Source of the DNA: Clostridiales bacterium
Lineage (GTDB): Bacteria; Bacillota; Clostridia; Lachnospirales; Lachnospiraceae
Direction of reading: 5' to 3'
Assembly (NCBI GenBank): GCA_012520815.1
Contig: JAAYNM010000045.1
Location: forward strand, 1-43,209
DNA length: 43,209 bases
Positions 38,656 through 43,209 of the stretch are shown piece by piece. Below the pieces are notes generated by a model. The model made no database searches and was not told the origin of the DNA. It saw only the letters and a list, made by a program, of their open reading frames with translations. Numbering within the stretch: the first letter of the stretch is position 1; every line of letters starts with the position of its first letter. The translations under genes were made by a program, and so were the position numbers.

Positions 38656-39327
38656 ATGCTTAAAGAAAACAAAATAAAATGTATAGCAGTATTAATTATA
38701 ATTTTTTGCTTCGGGTGCTTTTACAGTTGTAAAAAAACTGATGGGACAGAAGTGATATTACAAGATAATGCGGTGGAAAGTTCAAATAATTCAGAGAGTT
38801 TCCATGGTGAGACATCTAAAATTGTGGAGAATGTGGATGGTAGTAAATCCACGAGTGATGCGGGAGATGAAGCCGTTTTCTACGTTTATATTACAGGAAG
38901 TGTGAATTATCCTGGAGTGTATGAAGTAAGTGAAGGTTCAAGAATTTTTAATGTAATAGAGGCAGCAGGTGGTACAACTAGGGAGGCTGCCTTAGAATAT
39001 ATTGATATGGCTGCATATGTATCAGATGGTTGTAGTATTCATATTTATTCTTTAACAGAAGCGTTAGATGCCAATTTGTCTATAAGTGATGGAGGTTCGT
39101 ATATCCCATCTTCAAGTGAGAATAGTTCTAATACATTAGTTAATATTAACACAGCATCACTGGAAGAACTTATGACATTATCAGGTATTGGACAGTCAAA
39201 AGCCCAAAGTATAATTACATACAGACAGGAACATGGTGGCTTTAAATCCATTGAAGAAATCATGAATATTTCGGGAATTAAGGAAGTTGCCTTTGGAAAG
39301 ATTAAGGATAATATTTGTGTTAAGTAA
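38656..39327 (+). CDS. comEA: ComEA-like DNA-binding protein (SLBB and helix-hairpin-helix)
   Basis: 223 aa. An N-terminal hydrophobic segment (about 8-24, ending GCFYSCKK) is a signal anchor, possibly a weak lipobox. After a Ser/Asn-rich linker comes an SLBB-type domain (VYITGSVNYPGVYEVSEGSRI, about 75-130), then the C-terminal tandem helix-hairpin-helix (VNINTASLEELMTLSGIG, AQSIITYRQEHGGF) typical of ComEA, which binds incoming DNA at the surface. ATG 38656 follows GGAGG. It heads a packed gene run that ends with comEC, its usual partner, but with three other genes between them. Confidence 0.9.
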   Translation: MLKENKIKCIAVLIIIFCFGCFYSCKKTDGTEVILQDNAVESSNNSESFHGETSKIVENVDGSKSTSDAGDEAVFYVYITGSVNYPGVYEVSEGSRIFNVIEAAGGTTREAALEYIDMAAYVSDGCSIHIYSLTEALDANLSISDGGSYIPSSSENSSNTLVNINTASLEELMTLSGIGQSKAQSIITYRQEHGGFKSIEEIMNISGIKEVAFGKIKDNICVK

Positions 39328-39342
39328 AAGAAAGAGGTAGTT

Positions 39343-40041
39343 ATGGGATTAAGAGTATTAGCTGTTGACGATGAAAAGTTAATCGTGAAAGGACTCAAGT
39401 TTGCACTTGAACAAGATGGTATGGATGTAGATTGTGCATATGATGGAGAAGAAGCACTTTCATGCATAAAGAACGGAAAATATGATGTTGTGTTACTAGA
39501 TTTAATGTTGCCAAAACTTAATGGATATCAGGTATGTCAGCAGGTTAGGGAATTTTCTGATATTCCTATTATAATGTTGACTGCAAGAGATGATGACATG
39601 GATAAGATTATGGGACTTGAATATGGAGCTGATGACTACATCACAAAGCCTTTTAATGTTCTTGAAGTTAAGGCTCGTATTAGAGCTATTGTTAGAAGAA
39701 ATAAGATGCTTATGAAACATCAAAATAGAGATGATGCTGTTCATGAGATTACAGTTAAAGATCTCCGTATAGAAGTTGAAAACAAGAGAGTTTTCCTTAA
39801 TGATATGGATATGAATTTAACATCTAAAGAATTTGATTTATTATATTTCTTAGCTTCTAATCCAAACAAAGTTTATGACAGAGAGAAATTACTAAAACTT
39901 GTATGGGGCCAGGACAATACTGGTGATGCAAGAACAGTGGATGTTCATGTTAGAAGATTAAGAGAAAAGATAGAAAGTGATCCAAAGATGCCACAGTATA
40001 TTTATACTAAGTGGGGCATGGGATATTACTTTCATGGTTAA
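39343..40041 (+). CDS. OmpR/PhoB-family response regulator
   Basis: 232 aa. The receiver domain shows VDDEK, the phospho-acceptor D53 in LLDLMLPKLNG, MLTARDD and DYITKPF; the C-terminal winged helix shows LTSKEFDLLYFLASNPNKVYDREKLLKLVWG and TVDVHVRRLREKIE. AGAGG precedes the ATG. It starts 15 bases after the comEA-like gene and 5 bases before the sensor kinase. The target genes are unknown. Confidence 0.95.
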   Translation: MGLRVLAVDDEKLIVKGLKFALEQDGMDVDCAYDGEEALSCIKNGKYDVVLLDLMLPKLNGYQVCQQVREFSDIPIIMLTARDDDMDKIMGLEYGADDYITKPFNVLEVKARIRAIVRRNKMLMKHQNRDDAVHEITVKDLRIEVENKRVFLNDMDMNLTSKEFDLLYFLASNPNKVYDREKLLKLVWGQDNTGDARTVDVHVRRLREKIESDPKMPQYIYTKWGMGYYFHG

Positions 40042-40046
40042 ATGAT

Positions 40047-41480
40047 ATGAATTCGATACTTGATACATTAAAGACATTTTTTAAAAGTATAAGATTTATA
40101 CTTTTTATCGTTATTATGGTAGTGGGTATTTTGCCAGTATCACTACTTAAAATATACGCTGTGAATATGTATAGGACTGCTCAGATAGACAATCGTCAGG
40201 AAAAAATATATAACATGGCATATATGATTAAAAATCTGATAATCTCTACAGATTATTTGAATAATAGTACATCTGAAACGGTAAGTGTAGAACTTGAACA
40301 GCTTACTAGTATTTATAGTGGTAGAATTGTCATTGTTGATTCAAGTTACACTATTATTAAAGATACATATGTAGTAGATGAAAAGAAGACTTGTATATCA
40401 GAGAATGTTTTGCGTTGTTTTGATGGCGAAGAGATAGTGGATTATGACAGTGAGAACAACAATATCAACATTGCACTTCTGGTTACAGGAAATGAAGATA
40501 ACGATAGAGGTGTTATTTTCTTTAACTTTACCACTGCTGATATTGAAGAAAATATTGTAGAGTTAAATTCAATATTAAACGGAGTATTGCTTGTTGTTTT
40601 TGTTATTCTTATAGGAATAGCTTTACTTTTTGCAGGTCTTTTTGCTAGACCTTTCAAGCGTATGGAATTAGAGATTAGTAGTATCAAAACAGGTAACTTT
40701 GATGAAAAGATTACATCTACAGGATATACTGAGGTTGTTAAGATTGGTGATTCTTTCAATCATATGCTTGAAAGATTAGAAGAACTTGATGCCTCAAGGC
40801 AAGAATTTGTATCGGATGTATCCCACGAGTTAAAAACACCTATTACATCTATCAAGGTATTAGCAGACAGTTTGCTTACACAAGAGGATGTACCAGCAGA
40901 AGTCTATAGAGAGTTTTTTGCTGATATTGTAGAAGAAATTGATAGAGAAAATCAGATAATAACAGACCTTCTTAACCTTGTTAAAATGGATAAGAAGTCA
41001 GATAGTCTTGTTATTACCAGTGTGGATATTAATGAACTAGTAGAAAGAGTTCTTAAAAGGTTAAAGCCTATAGCAGCCGAGAAAAATATTGAACTTGTAT
41101 TAGAGAGCTTTAGGCCTGTTGTTGCGGAAGTAGATGAGGTGAAGTTAACTATGATAGTTTCCAACCTTGTTGAAAATGCCATAAAATATAATGTTATGGA
41201 TGGATGGGTAAGGGTTTCCTTGAATGCCGATTTGAAGTATTTTTATGTTAAGATACAAGATTCAGGAATTGGAATACCTGAAGAGTCTCAAAAGAAGATA
41301 TTTGAAAGATTTTATAGAGTGGATAAAGCAAGGTCCAGAGAAACAGGCGGTACTGGACTAGGACTAGCCATTACAAACAATGCAGTTTTAATACATAATG
41401 GTGAAATAAAGCTGCATAGTGTTGAGGGTGAAGGAACTACATTTACTGTGAGAATCCCTCTTGCGAGACCAAAGAAGTAG
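40047..41480 (+). CDS. Membrane sensor histidine kinase
   Basis: 477 aa. Two membrane helices (about 17-40 and 182-205) enclose an extracytoplasmic sensor of about 140 residues; a HAMP domain follows, then HisKA with the phospho-accepting H260 in VSHELKTPITSIK and the ATPase boxes NLVENAIKYN, DSGIGIPEES and GGTGLGLAI. It is the partner of the response regulator just upstream. ATG 40047 has only a weak ribosome binding site, so translation may be coupled to the preceding stop. Architecture resembles PhoR/WalK-type kinases, but without a PAS domain. Confidence 0.94.
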   Translation: MNSILDTLKTFFKSIRFILFIVIMVVGILPVSLLKIYAVNMYRTAQIDNRQEKIYNMAYMIKNLIISTDYLNNSTSETVSVELEQLTSIYSGRIVIVDSSYTIIKDTYVVDEKKTCISENVLRCFDGEEIVDYDSENNNINIALLVTGNEDNDRGVIFFNFTTADIEENIVELNSILNGVLLVVFVILIGIALLFAGLFARPFKRMELEISSIKTGNFDEKITSTGYTEVVKIGDSFNHMLERLEELDASRQEFVSDVSHELKTPITSIKVLADSLLTQEDVPAEVYREFFADIVEEIDRENQIITDLLNLVKMDKKSDSLVITSVDINELVERVLKRLKPIAAEKNIELVLESFRPVVAEVDEVKLTMIVSNLVENAIKYNVMDGWVRVSLNADLKYFYVKIQDSGIGIPEESQKKIFERFYRVDKARSRETGGTGLGLAITNNAVLIHNGEIKLHSVEGEGTTFTVRIPLARPKK

Positions 41481-41496
41481 ACAAGGAGATGTAATT

Positions 41497-42447
41497 ATGA
41501 AGACTATAAAAAATAAATTTATCTCAAATTCGTTTGTACTACTTGTTTTTATGATGGCATTTTTTATGCTTACTTCTTGTGCCAAAGAAGAAAAAAGAAG
41601 TAGTGAGTTCAATTATAACGTGTACTACATTGATAAATCAGGTAACAAACTTATAGAAGAAACCTATAATATCGAATCAAAGGATAGTAATGTAATTTTA
41701 GATAAATTGATAGGATATTTGCAGGAAGAGGATGAAGAAGGACTATACATTAATGTCTTGAATGAAATAATTCGAGTGAATAACTATAGTCAGGCAGAAA
41801 ATATCATATATTTAGATTTATCAAATGGATATGTTAACTTGTTAGAGAAGGATGAATTGCTTACTAGGGCGGCTCTCGTACTTACATTAACACAGGTTGA
41901 GGGTGTTGATTTTGTAGGTATTAATGTAAATAACCAGCCTCAAATGTTTAAGAATAATACGGTATCACTTATGAAAGCATCTGACTTTGCAGATGTATCG
42001 GGTGAATCTATTTTAGAAAATACCAGTACGGAAGTTACTTTGTATTTTGCCAATAAAACAGGTGACAAACTAAAAAATACAAAAGTAGAAATAAATTACA
42101 ATGGTAGTACAACCTTAGAAAAGTATATTGTACAGAAACTTATTGATGGACCTAAAATGTCAGGATATTATCGAACGCTACCAGCAAATTGTGATGTACT
42201 TGATGCTTTTACCAGAAATGGTATTTGTTATGTTTACTTTGATAGTGCCATAAATGATTCGGTACTGGCAGTAAAAGACGATATAATGATTTATTCAGTA
42301 GTAAATTCTCTATCTGAATTGACATATATAAACAAAGTTCAAATTATTATTGATGGAGACCCAAGTAAGAAATTGCATGAGACATATGCAATAAATAAAG
42401 CTTTTAATCGTAATTTAGATATTGTGGAAACAGAAGAAAAGGAGTGA
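41497..42447 (+). CDS. Lipoprotein with two GerMN domains
   Basis: 316 aa exported lipoprotein. The signal peptide ends in MLTSC, a good lipobox (Cys about residue 30). Two GerMN-type repeats follow (about 45-165, with IIYLDLSNGYVNLL; and about 185-310, with EVTLYFANKTGDKL, YVYFDSAIND and VQIIIDGD). ATG 41497 follows AAGGAG. GerMN lipoproteins are found with the MtrAB/LpqB system of actinobacteria and in sporulation proteins; the position directly after a sensor kinase recalls mtrB-lpqB. It starts 16 bases after the kinase stop and its stop overlaps the next start. Confidence 0.9.
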   Translation: MKTIKNKFISNSFVLLVFMMAFFMLTSCAKEEKRSSEFNYNVYYIDKSGNKLIEETYNIESKDSNVILDKLIGYLQEEDEEGLYINVLNEIIRVNNYSQAENIIYLDLSNGYVNLLEKDELLTRAALVLTLTQVEGVDFVGINVNNQPQMFKNNTVSLMKASDFADVSGESILENTSTEVTLYFANKTGDKLKNTKVEINYNGSTTLEKYIVQKLIDGPKMSGYYRTLPANCDVLDAFTRNGICYVYFDSAINDSVLAVKDDIMIYSVVNSLSELTYINKVQIIIDGDPSKKLHETYAINKAFNRNLDIVETEEKE

Positions 42448-43209
42448 TAATATTAAAAGACCATTTCTAGGAATGGTTTTGGCCTTAACCATAGGAGAGT
42501 TGACGGCATATATTATTAACATCCCATTAAGATGGATTATTGTAATAATAATCGCAGTATATTCTTTGTTTTTAATAACATTATGGGCAATTCGTAGAAT
42601 GTCATTGCCAGATGGTTATGGCATTCTAAAAGAAAAAAGAAGAATTCTCAAAACTTCTATATATCTTTTTATATTTTTTTCTATAGGTGCCATAAATATG
42701 GCATATTTCAAAACAAAATTCAATACCCTGGATGATTTGCCAAGTGGTAGTTATATTTCTATTAGTGAAGAAATAATAGAAGTTAGTCAAGACAATTACG
42801 GTTATGTAATTGTTATTAAAGTGGAGGGTATACTCTATGAAGTTCACATAGATAGTTTACCTTATGAAATAAGTGCAGGAAACATAGTGACTATCAAAGG
42901 TGTAGTAGATTTTATGGGTGTAGCTAGAAATCCAGGGAATTTTAGTGAATATGATTATCTCCATTCTAAGGGATTTGGTCTGAAGATTAAGGCAGACTCT
43001 ATTGTGATAGAAAATAATAGCGTAGATGAGATAAAGATATTTTCGGGTAATATGAGGAATATCCTTGAGAAATGTATAGATGAAATTTGCGATAAAAAAA
43101 GTGCTGGTCTATTAAAGGCAATGATATTAGGTGATAAATCTCATACAGATAAGGATATTAAGGAACTTTATACAAAATCAGGTATTGCACATTTACTTGC
43201 TATTTCAGG
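42444..43209 (+). CDS. comEC: ComEC/Rec2 DNA-uptake channel protein (N-terminal part, cut by window end)
   Basis: About 255 codons are visible before the window ends. Two hydrophobic segments near the N-terminus (FLGMVLALTIGELTAYII and WIIVIIIAVYSLFLITL), a third at about 70-85, then the soluble DUF4131-type domain ending ARNPGNFSEYDYLHSKGFG, and the start of the competence domain (LKAMILGDKSHTDKDIKELY, SGIAHLLAIS). These match ComEC, the membrane channel that takes up single-stranded DNA. The start is uncertain: GTG 42444 overlaps the preceding TGA but sits too close to GGAG; ATA 42450 or ATG 42474 are alternatives. Confidence 0.9.

Overview
The window is about 43 kb of AT-rich, densely coding chromosomal DNA from a low-GC Gram-positive anaerobe. 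The best guess is a Lachnospiraceae clostridium (Butyrivibrio, Pseudobutyrivibrio or Roseburia type). This rests on AGGAGG-like ribosome binding sites, HrcA/CIRCE control of groESL, PPi-type phosphofructokinase, a surface-attached type I pullulanase, a B. subtilis-type ThyA and an LtaS-type lipoteichoic acid synthase. It is mostly core genome. I see no tRNA, rRNA, CRISPR array, transposase or phage gene.

Layout: (1) 1-4571, starch use and surface: the tail of a sortase-type surface protein, a large membrane-anchored pullulanase whose cytoplasmic end looks like the C-terminal domain of ribosomal protein L7/L12, and a small lipoprotein with a doubtful start. (2) 4581-9237: a Cof-type HAD phosphatase, an Ogg1-like DNA glycosylase, groES-groEL behind a CIRCE operator, and a small membrane protein. 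(3) 9238-13607: guaB with its own promoter and a structured leader, then a MacB-like ABC ATPase-permease fusion. (4) 13750-19523: a GAF-PAS-GGDEF-EAL protein directly followed by PPi-dependent phosphofructokinase, then, on the minus strand, an Lgt-family protein with altered active-site residues, a THEP1-like NTPase and inorganic pyrophosphatase. (5) 19718-26632: a NatAB-like ABC exporter with two permeases plus an LtaS-like enzyme behind a consensus promoter, a short FliD-like protein, and acpP.

(6) 26756-33438: a short stretch that looks like a histidine-kinase remnant, hflX-thyA-folA (GTPase and dTMP/folate genes), and sbcD-sbcC. (7) 33453-38552: argG diverging from argB-argD, with possible ArgR sites between them, and an orphan membrane-anchored solute-binding protein. 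(8) 38656-43209: a tightly packed run of comEA-like protein, OmpR-type response regulator, sensor kinase, GerMN lipoprotein and comEC (cut by the window edge), which places a two-component system inside a DNA-uptake operon.

The most notable points are the L7/L12-like tail on the pullulanase, the guaB leader with two mutually exclusive stems and a possible pseudoknot, the two-component system inside the comEA/comEC operon, and the Lgt relative lacking usual key residues. All functional calls come from reading motifs by eye; no database search was possible.
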